This document shows positions 1 through 8,353 of a stretch of DNA of 64,000 bases, piece after piece. The DNA is from Hymenobacter sp. ISL-91 (GTDB lineage: Bacteria; Bacteroidota; Bacteroidia; Cytophagales; Hymenobacteraceae), in the NCBI RefSeq assembly GCF_018613725.1, contig NZ_JAGGPS010000004.1, positions 124,001-188,000 of the forward strand, written 5' to 3'. Position 1 is the stretch's first letter. Each line of letters opens with the position of its first letter. The notes under the pieces were generated by a model that was given only the letters and a program-made list of their open reading frames with translations, did no database searches and was not told where the DNA came from. A program made the position numbers and the translations under genes.

Positions 1-94
1 GTCCCCGCCCGCCGTTAAACGAGGCATTGCCGGGCCTTATGCACTCGTTCAGGGTGCTGTCCTAACGGCGGGCGGGGACAAGCCCCGCCCCTAC
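1..94. repeat. GC-rich palindromic repeat, copy A (left arm cut by window edge)
   Basis: The right arm (64-94) reads AACGGCGGGCGGGGACAAGC and on to CCCCTAC. The left arm (1-21) is its reverse complement but lacks the outer GTAGGGGCGGGGCTT because the window begins inside it. The loop is unlike that of the other copies. Four more copies lie at 2639-2743, 19985-20105, 50788-50872 and 63832-63940. A REP/MITE-like element with no coding capacity. Confidence 0.85.
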
Positions 95-237
95 AGCGTG
101 CCGAAAGACCATTCCGCAACTTAGATTAATTAGCGGCTACCAGCTAATAACTCAAACCTCACTCTGCTATAAATTTTAGCCAACTTTCTTCTGCCTATTT
201 TCGTTAGCAACGCTGAATCTCACTTAGCGTTACTATC

Positions 238-600
238 ATGAAAATTCCAGTTGAAAAAGGCCAGGAGAAAGGCTTCCTGTCCGACGGCCGCCACACGGTT
301 GAAATCACCAATATCGAAGAAGGCAAAAGCGAAAACCAGGGTATCCCGTTCTTCGCCGCCCGCATGGAAAACGACGAGGGCTTCGTGCTTCAGCGCTTCT
401 ACCTCTCCGACGCTGGCCGCCCCGTCATCATGGGCCTGTATGATGTGGTCGGCATCGAGCCAAAAGCGGGTCAGGACCTTGACACCAAGCAGCTCATCGG
501 CAAAAAGCTGTCGGTAGAAGTGGGCGACTACACCTACAACGACCCCAACTCGGGTAGTGAGCGGACGCTCCGCCAGGCCTCGCACTTCCAGCGGGTGTAG
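238..600 (+). CDS. Hypothetical protein, 120 aa (DUF669-like in appearance)
   Basis: A compact soluble protein with no signal peptide or membrane segment. The N-terminal half has alternating strands around GRHTVEITNIEEGKSENQG and PFFAARMENDEGFV; the C-terminal part has GKKLSVEVGDYTYNDPNSG. The pattern of a short start, a G-x-H/Y-x-V-x-I strand, a small basic turn and a late K-L-x-V-x-V strand recalls small DUF669-type proteins found near phage and recombination genes. That is a resemblance from memory and not an identification. The ATG at 238 follows an AT-rich stretch (125-237), a likely promoter zone. No partner gene is visible and the function is unknown. Confidence 0.75.
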   Translation: MKIPVEKGQEKGFLSDGRHTVEITNIEEGKSENQGIPFFAARMENDEGFVLQRFYLSDAGRPVIMGLYDVVGIEPKAGQDLDTKQLIGKKLSVEVGDYTYNDPNSGSERTLRQASHFQRV

Positions 601-607
601 CTTTATA

Positions 608-690
608 AGTATTGAGTATTGGGTAGTTGGTATCGAGTAAGCGGACGATTTCTTGTCTAACTACTCAGTACTAACTACCCGATACTCGTT
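608..690. repeat. Imperfect hairpin made of degenerate 7-bp repeats
   Basis: The left arm (613-641) reads as 7-mers (ATTGAGT, ATTGGGT, AGTTGGT, ATCGAGT). The right arm (660-688) is its imperfect reverse complement, with several G-T pairs. It fills the gap between the convergent ends of the 238-600 gene and arfB; the arfB stop codon begins at its right edge. It may act as a bidirectional terminator and belongs to the period 7-9 class described in the findings. Confidence 0.7.
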
Positions 691-1097
691 TAAAAATCCA
701 CCCGGCCGCGGTTGGTCTTTTTGTCGCCGTGCTTTTTCTTGGACTCCAGGCGTTTGCGCACGGCCCCTTTGCCGGGCTTGGTGGGGCGGCGGGTTTTGGG
801 GCGGTGCAGGGTTTTGACGAGCAACTGATGAAACTTAAGCAGCGCGGTTTCGCGGTTACGCAGCTGGCTGCGGTCTTCCTGGGCCGTTACCAACAGCTCA
901 CCCTCCTGGGTGAGGCGCGAGGCCAGTTTTTCGAGCAGCGTCTGCTTCTGCTCGTCGCTCAGCAGCTGCGAGTCGGCAATGCGGAAGCGCAGCTCCACGC
1001 GGCTCTCCACCTTGTTCACATTCTGCCCGCCCGGCCCGCTGCTACGGCTGGTCTGGAACTGGAGTTCGGGCAGGAAATCGGCGGCGGCAGGAAGCAT
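690..1097 (-). CDS. arfB: ArfB-type peptidyl-tRNA hydrolase (alternative ribosome rescue)
   Basis: Hydrolyses peptidyl-tRNA on ribosomes stalled at the end of mRNAs lacking a stop codon. The 135 aa match the family length (about 140). The class I release-factor-like domain carries the catalytic SSGPGGQNVNKVESRVEL stretch (GGQ at residues 23-25). The C-terminal tail is basic (KTRRPTKPGKGAVRKR, then KKKHGDKKTNRGR), as expected for the helix that enters the empty mRNA channel. There is no codon-recognition domain, which separates it from RF1/RF2. The ATG at 1097 puts the GGQ at the expected distance. The downstream palindrome at 608-690 probably ends its transcript. Confidence 0.93.
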   Translation of the reverse strand: MLPAAADFLPELQFQTSRSSGPGGQNVNKVESRVELRFRIADSQLLSDEQKQTLLEKLASRLTQEGELLVTAQEDRSQLRNRETALLKFHQLLVKTLHRPKTRRPTKPGKGAVRKRLESKKKHGDKKTNRGRVDF

Positions 1098-1160
1098 GGG
1101 GGTGATTTGCGAGAACGTGAAGGTAAAGATACTGCCGACTCCAAGGCGGCACTTCGCCGC

Positions 1161-1583
1161 TTACCACAGCAGCCAGCCCAGTAACCCCAGGCGGACGGTC
1201 CAGGCCAGCGTGCGGGGCCAGTTGGTGCGCACCAGCCCATCGATGGCAATGTAGCTGTAGCCGTCGCGGGCCAGACGGTTGTGGAAGGGCACACTGAGCA
1301 GAAACGTACTGGCCCAAGCCACCAACACCAGGGCCAGCTGGCCCCAGCGGGCGGCCGTACCCAGGGCCGCGCCCTGCCAGGCCAGCCAGCCGGCCGCACC
1401 CAGCTCCAGCAGCATCGGTGCCATCACCACCCAGCTCATGCGGGCTGAATGCTCGCGGTGAAACCGGGCAAACTGTGCGGGCTCTACGCGCGCAAAACCG
1501 GGGTAATGCACAAGCTGCACCGTCCAGATAAGGCCGGTGAGGTAGGCGGTTAGGCCGAAGTTGAGCAGGAGCAGGTGGTTCAC
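1161..1583 (-). CDS. Small integral membrane protein, four predicted TM helices
   Basis: A 140 aa hydrophobic protein with about four membrane helices (residues 5-25, 50-70, 78-98, 120-140). Between the first two lies the polar segment HYPGFARVEPAQFARFHREH, and PFHNRLARDG follows the third. This layout, with H-Y-P-x-F after TM1 and F-H-x-x-H-S before TM2, is seen in uncharacterised DUF1772-like membrane proteins of Bacteroidota. It starts at a GTG (1583), with arfB 64 nt downstream on the same strand. The function is unknown. Confidence 0.75.
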   Translation of the reverse strand: MNHLLLLNFGLTAYLTGLIWTVQLVHYPGFARVEPAQFARFHREHSARMSWVVMAPMLLELGAAGWLAWQGAALGTAARWGQLALVLVAWASTFLLSVPFHNRLARDGYSYIAIDGLVRTNWPRTLAWTVRLGLLGWLLW

Positions 1584-1893
1584 GTGTCGGGGTTTGTTGG
1601 TTGCTGGCTGTCTTTTCGCGCTCCAGGATTTATTGTTTTATTATCTGATCAGCTGATCGATACGCTCGTCTTTCCACCGGAAGCGCACAATGCACTACAA
1701 TACGCCAACTGTCATACCGAGTGGCCTGGCCACAGGTTCTACCGGCCGGCTGCAGTTGGCTGGCCATAGTAGGAGTAAAAGCCTGATAGCTATGCTATGG
1801 CAGCTCTGGAATGCGTATTTTCCGGCCCTAGGCAACTGTAGGCGGCGGCCCCGCATCTGCCCCGTACGTCTCTCACCTTTCAAGCCCCACGCC
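1584..1893. promoter_or_regulatory. Divergent intergenic region with a 12-bp perfect palindrome
   Basis: This 310-bp spacer separates the leftward membrane protein gene from the rightward GIN-domain gene. An AT-rich patch at 1628-1646 runs into the perfect palindrome GATCAGCTGATC (1647-1658), which could be an operator for either gene. An in-frame ATG at 1690 would lengthen the rightward gene by 68 residues, but that stretch has no protein-like character. No RNA gene is seen. Confidence 0.35.
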
Positions 1894-2610
1894 ATGAAAC
1901 GCCTCCGTTTCCTGCTACCCGGTTTGCTGCTCGCGCTGCTACTGACTGCTTTCCACTCCTTCGCCGCCGACACCCGCGAAACCCGCACCGTTGCGCCCTT
2001 TACGGCCGTTAGCCTGGGCGGCTCCATGCAGGTGGTTTTCCGCCAGGGCAGCCCTCAGAAAGTGGAAGTGCAGGGCGACGCCGACGATTTGCCACGCCTG
2101 GAAACCGTAGTTGAAGACGGAAAGCTGCGCATCAATACTAAGCGTGAAAACGGGTTGTTCAGCTCCTACAACTTCAAAAGCAACGTCACAGTCTACGTCA
2201 CTGCGCCCACCGTCACGGCCCTGAGCGTGGGTGGCTCGGGCAGCCTGCGGGCCGCCGAGCCCATCCGGGCCGGCAAGCTGCGGCTGGCCGTATCGGGTTC
2301 GGGCAGTTTGCAGCTGGCCAGCCTCACGGCAGAAACGCTCGACTCATCCGTATCGGGCTCGGGCAGTCTTAAAATAGGCGGCGGCAACGTAGCAAGTCAG
2401 CAAATTAGCATTAGTGGGTCAGGCGGCGTGCAGGCCGAGCTGCTGGCTACCAAAAGCTGTAATGCCCGCATTGCCGGGTCGGGCAGCTGCCGCGTGCAAA
2501 CTTCTGAAACGCTCGATGCCCGCATTGCCGGCTCGGGCAGCGTGTACGTGCGCGGCAACCCTCGCGTAAACAGTTCGGTGGCTGGCAGCGGCCGGGTGCG
2601 CAAGCTGTAA
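1894..2610 (+). CDS. GIN-domain (DUF2807) exported auto-adhesin-like protein
   Basis: A 238 aa protein with a signal peptide (MKRLRFLLPGLLLALLLTAF, cleavage near SFAADTRE). The mature part opens with TVAPFTAVSLGGSMQVVF, the typical start of head GIN domains. A right-handed beta-solenoid follows, marked by repeated turns (VGGSGSLR, VSGSGSLQ, VSGSGSLK, ISGSGGVQ, IAGSGSCR, IAGSGSVY, VAGSGRV) every 20 residues or so. Such proteins are outside the cytoplasm in Bacteroidota and are thought to be adhesive or structural; the exact role is unknown. The ATG at 1894 is chosen because it is directly followed by the signal peptide. A GC-rich palindrome lies 29 nt downstream. Confidence 0.88.
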   Translation: MKRLRFLLPGLLLALLLTAFHSFAADTRETRTVAPFTAVSLGGSMQVVFRQGSPQKVEVQGDADDLPRLETVVEDGKLRINTKRENGLFSSYNFKSNVTVYVTAPTVTALSVGGSGSLRAAEPIRAGKLRLAVSGSGSLQLASLTAETLDSSVSGSGSLKIGGGNVASQQISISGSGGVQAELLATKSCNARIAGSGSCRVQTSETLDARIAGSGSVYVRGNPRVNSSVAGSGRVRKL

Positions 2611-2638
2611 GCAACCAAGAGCCACTGGTTGTGGAGGT

Positions 2639-2743
2639 CGGTGTAGGGGCGGGGCTTGTCCCCGCCCGCCGTTGGATTCGTGCGCACCGTCCGGTTGCCG
2701 AATCGTTGAACGGCGGGCGGGGGCAAGCCCCGCCCCTACACCG
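2639..2743. repeat. GC-rich palindromic repeat, copy B
   Basis: The arms at 2643-2673 and 2709-2739 (31 bp, one G-T mismatch) are GTAGGGGCGGGGCTTGTCCC and on to CGTT, with their reverse complement. Pairing extends about 4 bp outward (CGGT/ACCG). The element lies between two convergent genes and could also terminate both. Confidence 0.88.
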
Positions 2744-2762
2744 TGCCGATAACCACACCCCC

Positions 2763-3356
2763 TCAAAAGTCGAACAGCCCGCCGCCCTTGTTCTTCTCCT
2801 TCTTTCTGCTTCTGGATTTCTTCTGGTCTTTGCCGTCGAAGATGCCGCCCATAAAGCTGGTTTTTTCCTTGATGATAATGTAGCGCACCGAGAAAGCCGT
2901 AGGGAAGCGGGCCCAGTCGGCAGAGTTGATTTCGACAGTGGGCTTGAAGTCGACGCTGACGACGAGCGGCACGAAGGCTATTTTGTATTCGGCCCCGACA
3001 ATAACGTCGAAGCCGCCGAACGTGCCGTCGTCTTTGTGGTGGCCGAGGTGGCCGCCCGCGCCCAGGTAGTAGTTGAGGCTGGGGCCCAGAATGCCGAAGT
3101 GCCGCTCGGCCAGCAGCGTGGCGCTGATTTCGCGCGAGCTGGCCAGCGCCAGTCCTTCGATGGTGGCTTTGGGCGCAAATTTCTGCTGCACCGTGAGGCC
3201 GTACTGGCCACCACCGATGCGCAGGCCGGCGGCGGTAATATATTTCTGGGCGTGGGCGGCCGATGGGGTCAGAAAAGCGGCGGCCGTGGTTAGCAGCAGG
3301 CCGGCCAGCAGCCCGGCGCGGGGCGCGGCCGGGCGGGCAAAAAGCGGAAAGGTCAT
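2763..3356 (-). CDS. Exported outer-membrane beta-barrel-like protein
   Basis: A 197 aa protein that starts at the ATG at 3356 (MTFPLFARPAAPRAGLLAGL), followed by a signal peptide ending near AHAQKYITA. The mature part has alternating strands such as LRIGGGQYGLTVQQKF, LNYYLGAGGHLGHHK and FVPLVVSVDFKPTVEIN, as in small porin-like barrels of Bacteroidota. The C-terminus is unusual: after the barrel it carries a lysine-rich tail (KDQKKSRSRKKEKNKGGG) and ends in LFDF. The tail is predicted to be disordered. The region 3357-3515 is a divergent promoter shared with the KASIII-like gene. Confidence 0.8.
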   Translation of the reverse strand: MTFPLFARPAAPRAGLLAGLLLTTAAAFLTPSAAHAQKYITAAGLRIGGGQYGLTVQQKFAPKATIEGLALASSREISATLLAERHFGILGPSLNYYLGAGGHLGHHKDDGTFGGFDVIVGAEYKIAFVPLVVSVDFKPTVEINSADWARFPTAFSVRYIIIKEKTSFMGGIFDGKDQKKSRSRKKEKNKGGGLFDF

Positions 3357-3515
3357 AATCTTATAAAGCGGTAGTTGAACCCGGCGCAGGGCTGCGCGTT
3401 GAGGCAACCAAAGAGGTACAAAGTACGTCGGTAGGGCGCAATAACGTCGCGCTCTGTGCAAACCGCGTAACTTGCGGCCTTTATTTTTCGCCCGCCCCTA
3501 CCGCTCCACTCACCC

Positions 3516-4463
3516 GTGTATATTCATCAGGTCGCGTCCTACCTGCCCGCCGACATCATCGATAATGCCCATTTCACTCGTCTCAACGGCCTTTCGAGCG
3601 AGTGGATAACCGAGCGAACCGGTATCCGGACGCGCCGTAAAGCGGCTCCGGGCGAAAACACCAACACGATGGCCGTGGAGGCCACCCGCCGGGTACTGGC
3701 CCAGACTCCCGATTTCGCGGCCACCGACGTTGACCTGATTGTGGCCGGCACCTACACGCCCCACGACACGATTTACACCGTGGCCCACGCCGTGCAGCGC
3801 GAAATCAACGTGTCGGATATTCCGGTGGTCAGCATTTCCTCGGCCTGCTCGTCGTTGCTGAATGCGCTGGAAATTGTGGAGGGCTACTTTGCCATGGGCA
3901 AGGCCCGCCGGGCGCTGGTTATCGTGAGTGAGCACAACACGGCCTACAACAACGAAGACGACACCGTAGCCGGCCACCTGTGGGGTGATGGCGCGGCGGC
4001 GCTGCTGGTTTCGCTGGACCGCCTTGCCCCCGCCGACCTGCGGGTGCGCGACATCCGCACCGGCGGGGCCGGCAATATCGGTAAGGCCGACGAGTCGGTG
4101 ACGCTCAAGCCCGTGGAGCGCGGCATCGTAATGCCCTACGGCAAAGACGTGTTCATCCATGCCTGCACCTACATGACGCGGGTAACCCAGGAAATACTGG
4201 TTCGCAACAACGTGCCGGTAGAAGAGCTAACCTACCTGATTCCGCACCAGGCCAACCTGCGCATTACCAAAAACGTGCTGCAGCAGCTGGGCCTGCCCGA
4301 TGAGCGCGCCGTGTCGAACATCCAGGACCTGGGCAATACCGGCTGCGCGGGCGCGGCCATTGCCCTGGGCAGCACCTGGCCCGATTTGCAGCCCGGCAAT
4401 CAGGTAGTAGTTACCGTTTTCGGCGGCGGCTACTCCTACGGGGCCATGCTGCTGGAACGGTAA
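3516..4463 (+). CDS. 3-oxoacyl-ACP synthase III-like ketosynthase
   Basis: A 315 aa thiolase-fold enzyme that probably condenses an acyl-CoA with malonyl-ACP. The KASIII catalytic triad is visible: Cys111 in VSISSACSSLLN, His244 in LIPHQANLRI, and Asn274 in LGNTGCAGAA. The segment WITERTGIRTRR (30-41) matches the substrate-entrance motif, and HLWGDGAAALL is the usual WGDGA loop. The start is a GTG at 3516; the next in-frame ATG would remove the first strand. Bacteroidota often have several FabH paralogues used in fatty-acid, flexirubin or other side pathways, and the context does not say which this is. A strong hairpin follows 18 nt downstream. Confidence 0.87.
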   Translation: MYIHQVASYLPADIIDNAHFTRLNGLSSEWITERTGIRTRRKAAPGENTNTMAVEATRRVLAQTPDFAATDVDLIVAGTYTPHDTIYTVAHAVQREINVSDIPVVSISSACSSLLNALEIVEGYFAMGKARRALVIVSEHNTAYNNEDDTVAGHLWGDGAAALLVSLDRLAPADLRVRDIRTGGAGNIGKADESVTLKPVERGIVMPYGKDVFIHACTYMTRVTQEILVRNNVPVEELTYLIPHQANLRITKNVLQQLGLPDERAVSNIQDLGNTGCAGAAIALGSTWPDLQPGNQVVVTVFGGGYSYGAMLLER

Positions 4464-4481
4464 AGCTCGGCAGCCTTTCAA

Positions 4482-4542
4482 ACCAGAACCCACCAGCGCC
4501 CCTGCCCCTACAGTGGCGTCAGGGGCGCTGGTGGGTTCTGGT
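4482..4542 (+). terminator. Strong hairpin after the KASIII-like gene
   Basis: A perfect 23-bp stem (4482-4504 with 4520-4542; left arm begins ACCAGAACCCACC) with a 15-nt loop. It has no U-run, but its position directly after the stop codon supports a terminator role. Confidence 0.7.
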
Positions 4543-4590
4543 GCGTTGGATTGGACCGCAGTCCGGCATCGTCGGCTTTTTTACCATAGG

Positions 4591-4720
4591 ACTTACGCAA
4601 AGCGGCTGCAGCGCGAAGCTCCAGCTTTGCGCGTCGTTGCTGACGGCCAACCGACTCCGCTTAAAGATGGGCGAAGCTGGAGCTTTGCGCTACACGCTCA
4701 CGACCGGCTTTTGCGTAAGT
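4591..4720. repeat. Compound inverted repeat with GCGAAGCTGGAGC cores
   Basis: The outer arms ACTTACGCAAA (4591-4601) and TTTGCGTAAGT (4710-4720) enclose two internal near-palindromes built on GCGAAGCTCCAGC/GCTGGAGCTTTGC (4611-4632 and 4671-4690), which can pair with themselves or each other. The same core word occurs in the hairpin at 51744-51783. The element lies between two convergent genes. Confidence 0.7.
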
Positions 4721-4739
4721 TCTATACCACTCACATGCC

Positions 4740-6821
4740 TCAACGCACTAGCAGGCGCGTGGTACCGCTTGGACCGTTCGAATCGGTCCAGCGAAGCAGG
4801 TAGAGGCCGGGGCGCAGGTCGGGGAGTGTGGCGGGCAGCAGGCTCAAGCCGGGGGCGTAATCGAGGCGGCGGCCGCCGTAGTAGCGTCCTAATGCATCAT
4901 AGAAGCGTAGCGTAAGGGAGCCGGCGGCAGCTCCGGCGCCGTACTGCAGGCGCAGCGCCGGCCCGTTTCGGTCGAAAGGGTTGGGGAAAACGCTCAGTCC
5001 GGTTTGCGCGGTGGCGTCAGGGCTTGCCAACAACGGGCGGGCCGTATCGAGCGAGCCGTCGGGCCGCTTCAGCCGCAGGCGGTAGTAGCTCAGGCCGGGT
5101 AGCGGCTGCGGGTCGAGGGCGCGGTACGGTCCGGGGCCGGCGGCCACTTCGGCTACTAGCTGCCAACCAGCCGTGGTGTCGAGCGGGGCGCGTTCCAGCA
5201 CGAAGCCGCTCAGGTAGCACTCGCCGCGAGTGGCCCACTGCACCTCAACACCGGTGGGGACGGGCATGGCCAACTGGCTTGCCAGCGGGGCAGGCAGCAT
5301 GGCAGCGGGGCCACACACATCGGGCCGGAAGCTGCGGGTACGCAGCACATAACGGCCCCCGGCTATGTCGCTGGCCGGGGCCAGCGTGCGGCTGCGCTGC
5401 CCCCGCGCAATGGCGTAGTGCATCACGGCGCTGGGCATAATCAGGTGAGAAAGCTGCTGGGCGTGGCCCAGCTCGTGCACAGCCACCGACTCGAAGTCGA
5501 GCTGCGTGCCGGCCGGGTTGGCCGGGCCGAACTGCCAGGCAGCCGCATCGTCGTACTGCATATCAATCTCCTTCACGAAAAACGCCACGGTGCCATCGGG
5601 GCGGTAGCAGCCCTCGTAGTAGCTGGTGGTGCGGCCCAGCACGCCGGCCGGCAGCGGGCTATCGGTATCGAAGCCCACGGTATTTTCGCCGTCGGCGACT
5701 ACTCCTGTGCCGGTGCGCGGCGGGCCCAGCTCCCAGTTGATACCGGTTTGGCAGCGCCAGCCAGCAAGCGCCCGTTGCCAGGCCGCCGCAGCCGCCGCGT
5801 TGGCAGCAAAGCCTGGTTCGAAGCGAAACGTGAGCCCGCCGGCCCCATTCTGGTCGCGGTGGGCGGGCACGGCGCGCTGGTCCGTGTTGGTATCGCGCAC
5901 GTTGGTGGCGGCAAACTCGATGAGCACCGTTTGCCCACTCAGCACCGGCAGCTGGCCCGTTCCGGCGGGCGTTACGCGCACCGGGCCGGTACCGGCCGGG
6001 TGGCCGGTAGCACTCAGGGCCGGCACCCGCACCTGAATCCGGGTGTCGGCCCAGCTCACATAGTCGTCGTCGTTTACGCGGGTGAACGTGCCGCCACCAT
6101 CATCGGCGTTGCGGAATTCCACGGTGCCCGCACCCCGGCTGCTACCGAACCCGCTGCCCGTAACAGTCAGCACCGCGCCCGTACCAGCCGACAGGCGCAG
6201 CGGTGCCACCCCACTGATAACCACCGCCTGCGGCCGGGCCGCGGCCGTTTGGCGGCGTTGCAGGCGGGCCGCCGCCAAGGTGGGGTTGGGCTGCACTTCG
6301 CGCGGTGCGGCGGCCACCGTAGCCACAGCCGCGGCCAAGCTGGCGTAGCTTCTAAACGGCTCGGCGGCCGTCAGGTCAATCAGATTGTAGCGGATGAAGC
6401 CCTGCTGGCTGCCGAACACCTGCCAACCCGCCTGCCCCGGCACAGCGGTGGGCTCCAGAAAGAAGACGCCCTGCTCGCCGGGCATCAGCTGCAGCGTGTT
6501 GGTAAGTACTTCGCGCCTCAGGCCCAACGCACCGCCTTCCGTAAACACCACCAGTACCGAGTCGGGCGCGCCCTTAAGCTGGCGGAATACCCGTAGTTGG
6601 TGACGGGTGTAGAGGCGGCCGTTAGCAGCCTGCAGGCCCTCACTGCTGACAACGGCCGCCTCCACAATGCGGCTGGCGCGAGCGGCCCGCAGTGCGGGGT
6701 CGAGGGGTTCGAGCAGGCAGTGCGTGGCAGAAACCGGAGTGCCGGGCGCTACAGTTTGAGCGGCCACCGGCAGCGGCAGAATTGGCAGGAGCAGCAGCAG
6801 GGATAGAGCAGAGTACTTCAT
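4740..6821 (-). CDS. Secreted zinc metalloprotease-like protein with IPT domain and T9SS sorting domain
   Basis: A 693 aa protein with a signal peptide (cleavage near VAAQTVAPG). The N-terminal domain (about 30-170) is unidentified. An IPT/TIG immunoglobulin-like domain (about 203-303; GVAPLRLSAGTGAVLTVTG, then GSGFG) follows. The metallopeptidase-like region contains HELGHAQQLSH (His449, Glu450, His453, His459) and a Met-turn-like SAVMHY at 464-469, so it is matrixin/M10-like, although the usual Gly of HExxHxxGxxH is Gln. The last 80 or so residues form a type A T9SS sorting domain (LSVFPNPFDRNGP, LYLLRW, TTRLLVR end). The protein should therefore be released or anchored outside the cell by the type IX system. 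The substrate is unknown. Confidence 0.85.
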   Translation of the reverse strand: MKYSALSLLLLLPILPLPVAAQTVAPGTPVSATHCLLEPLDPALRAARASRIVEAAVVSSEGLQAANGRLYTRHQLRVFRQLKGAPDSVLVVFTEGGALGLRREVLTNTLQLMPGEQGVFFLEPTAVPGQAGWQVFGSQQGFIRYNLIDLTAAEPFRSYASLAAAVATVAAAPREVQPNPTLAAARLQRRQTAAARPQAVVISGVAPLRLSAGTGAVLTVTGSGFGSSRGAGTVEFRNADDGGGTFTRVNDDDYVSWADTRIQVRVPALSATGHPAGTGPVRVTPAGTGQLPVLSGQTVLIEFAATNVRDTNTDQRAVPAHRDQNGAGGLTFRFEPGFAANAAAAAAWQRALAGWRCQTGINWELGPPRTGTGVVADGENTVGFDTDSPLPAGVLGRTTSYYEGCYRPDGTVAFFVKEIDMQYDDAAAWQFGPANPAGTQLDFESVAVHELGHAQQLSHLIMPSAVMHYAIARGQRSRTLAPASDIAGGRYVLRTRSFRPDVCGPAAMLPAPLASQLAMPVPTGVEVQWATRGECYLSGFVLERAPLDTTAGWQLVAEVAAGPGPYRALDPQPLPGLSYYRLRLKRPDGSLDTARPLLASPDATAQTGLSVFPNPFDRNGPALRLQYGAGAAAGSLTLRFYDALGRYYGGRRLDYAPGLSLLPATLPDLRPGLYLLRWTDSNGPSGTTRLLVR

Positions 6822-7038
6822 GCAGCAATAAACGCGAAAAAGGGTCAGCTGGCTTGCAGCTAACGTACTGTATTTCGGCTGGTTTATGCCGGCTTTTCAG
6901 GCAGCCAGACCACTGCCCGCTGCTTATGTCTCTATCTTAACCCATGCAAACACTATACAAAAGTCAACCGTGCCCGGCTGCGCGAAGCCAAGCTGTTTTG
7001 ATAGCGCCAAAGCGTGCCGGACCAGGCGCCGATACGCG

Positions 7039-7953
7039 CTAAAACAGGCTGCCCTGCACCGGCTGCGGAATTACCCGGGGCGGGTGCACGGCCATACCCG
7101 TCAGCTCGTGCAGGCGGCGCAGGAAGTGTTCGGCCCAGAGCGGGGAGTGTAGGATGTCTTTCTGGTGAATGAAGATGTAGGCCGTGTGCAGGCCCGCTTC
7201 GAGCCAGCTGGCTATGCGGGCGGCCCAGTCGTCGGCGCGACGGAAGTCGGAGTCGATGAGGCCGTGGCCGTTGAGGCGCACAAAGGCTGTGGGCGTAGTC
7301 AGGCGCTGATGCAGCGCGTCGCGGCGGCCGGCCACGTCGCTTATCACCAGCGGCTTACCCAGCGCTTCGAGCATGGCCGTTACGGTGGCCAGCAGGCCGG
7401 CATCGGAAAACCAGCCGGGGTGGCGCAGCTCTACGGCCAGGGGCACGAAGGCCGGAAAATCGAGCAGGTAGCGCTCCAGCCGCCGCAGATGCTCGGGCCC
7501 GAAAGTGGGCGGCAGCTGCAGAAACGCGTGGCCCAGCGTGGGCCCCAGCCCCTCCAGAGCGCGGCAGAAACTCGTCGTTAAGTCGTCGGCGTTGTACAGG
7601 GCCCGGTCGTGGCTGATGACTTGCGGAATTTTGGGGCAGAACCGGAACGACTCCGGCACCGCCTCGCGCCACTTGCGCACAGTGGGGGCATCGGGGATGC
7701 GGTAGTGGGTAGTGTTGAGCTCGATGCTGTTGAACTGCCGGGCGTAGTGGTGCAGGTAGTCGGCGTCTTTGATGCCCTGCGGGAAGTAGGAGCCCAGCCA
7801 GGCCTTATTGGTCCAGATGGGGCAGCCCACATACACGGCCGGTGGGGCGGGCTGCGCGGGCAGGGCCCGGGCCAGCACGGCGGCCGTTTCGGGGTGGTCG
7901 GCGGGCAGCCGGAAATCAACGTAGCGCAGGTCGGAAAGGCGGCCAAAATCCAT
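7039..7953 (-). CDS. DUF72 (YecE-family) protein
   Basis: A 304 aa TIM-barrel protein of the DUF72 family. Typical elements are VYVGCPIWTNKAWLGSYFP (the G-x-x-x-W start), HHYARQFNSIELNTTHYRIP, FCPKIPQVISHDRAL, FLQLPPTFGPEHLRRL, VPLAVELRHPGWF, and the late AYIFIHQKDILHSPLWAE. No enzymatic role is firmly known for the family. An N-terminal extension of about 38 residues precedes the conserved barrel start, so a later start is possible. It runs leftward and is not closely coupled to the metalloprotease gene 218 bp downstream. Confidence 0.9.
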   Translation of the reverse strand: MDFGRLSDLRYVDFRLPADHPETAAVLARALPAQPAPPAVYVGCPIWTNKAWLGSYFPQGIKDADYLHHYARQFNSIELNTTHYRIPDAPTVRKWREAVPESFRFCPKIPQVISHDRALYNADDLTTSFCRALEGLGPTLGHAFLQLPPTFGPEHLRRLERYLLDFPAFVPLAVELRHPGWFSDAGLLATVTAMLEALGKPLVISDVAGRRDALHQRLTTPTAFVRLNGHGLIDSDFRRADDWAARIASWLEAGLHTAYIFIHQKDILHSPLWAEHFLRRLHELTGMAVHPPRVIPQPVQGSLF

Positions 7954-8353
7954 TCCCGAAGGTAAGCACGAGTTGGCGGTTGTCGGTGCTAGTCGCCGGT
8001 TGCCAGTGAGGATGTGTCATGCAAAACGACCGGCTGCTACCCTTCTCCTCTTACCACAATTACCGGACATTTGCAACCACCCCGCCGGTTACTTTAGCTG
8101 CCGGAAGCCCAAATTTTCTCACCGGCGGATAGTCGCATTTTTAAGGGGGCTGTTACATCGTCTGAAAAGAGTACAAAAAGTGTATCAACTAAACACAAAC
8201 GCTCATTTGGGCGCCACTATTCAAGTTACTTAAATACAACGTTTATAAAAATAGGTCAATTACAGACAAACGCGTGTACAGACACGTTTTAGCCTGCGAG
8301 TGGCACTTTGGCAGACGCTTCTAGATTTGTCGCACTCACCAACCGACTCCCGG
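7954..8353. other. Divergent intergenic region, 400 bp, no gene seen
   Basis: The left end (7970-8010) has a degenerate 7-bp tandem pattern (GTTGGCG, GTTGTCG, GTTGCCA) without an obvious inverted partner, like a single arm of the period-7 repeats elsewhere. From 8120 to 8290 the sequence is AT-rich and should hold the promoter of the RlpA-like gene and perhaps a 5' leader. I could not place a convincing -33/-7 pair or an RNA structure. Confidence 0.4.

Noticed and set aside
5418..6596. Long open frame of 392 codons on the plus strand
   Set aside because: It is antisense to the metalloprotease gene; high GC produces long shadow frames, and it lacks domains and a start signal.
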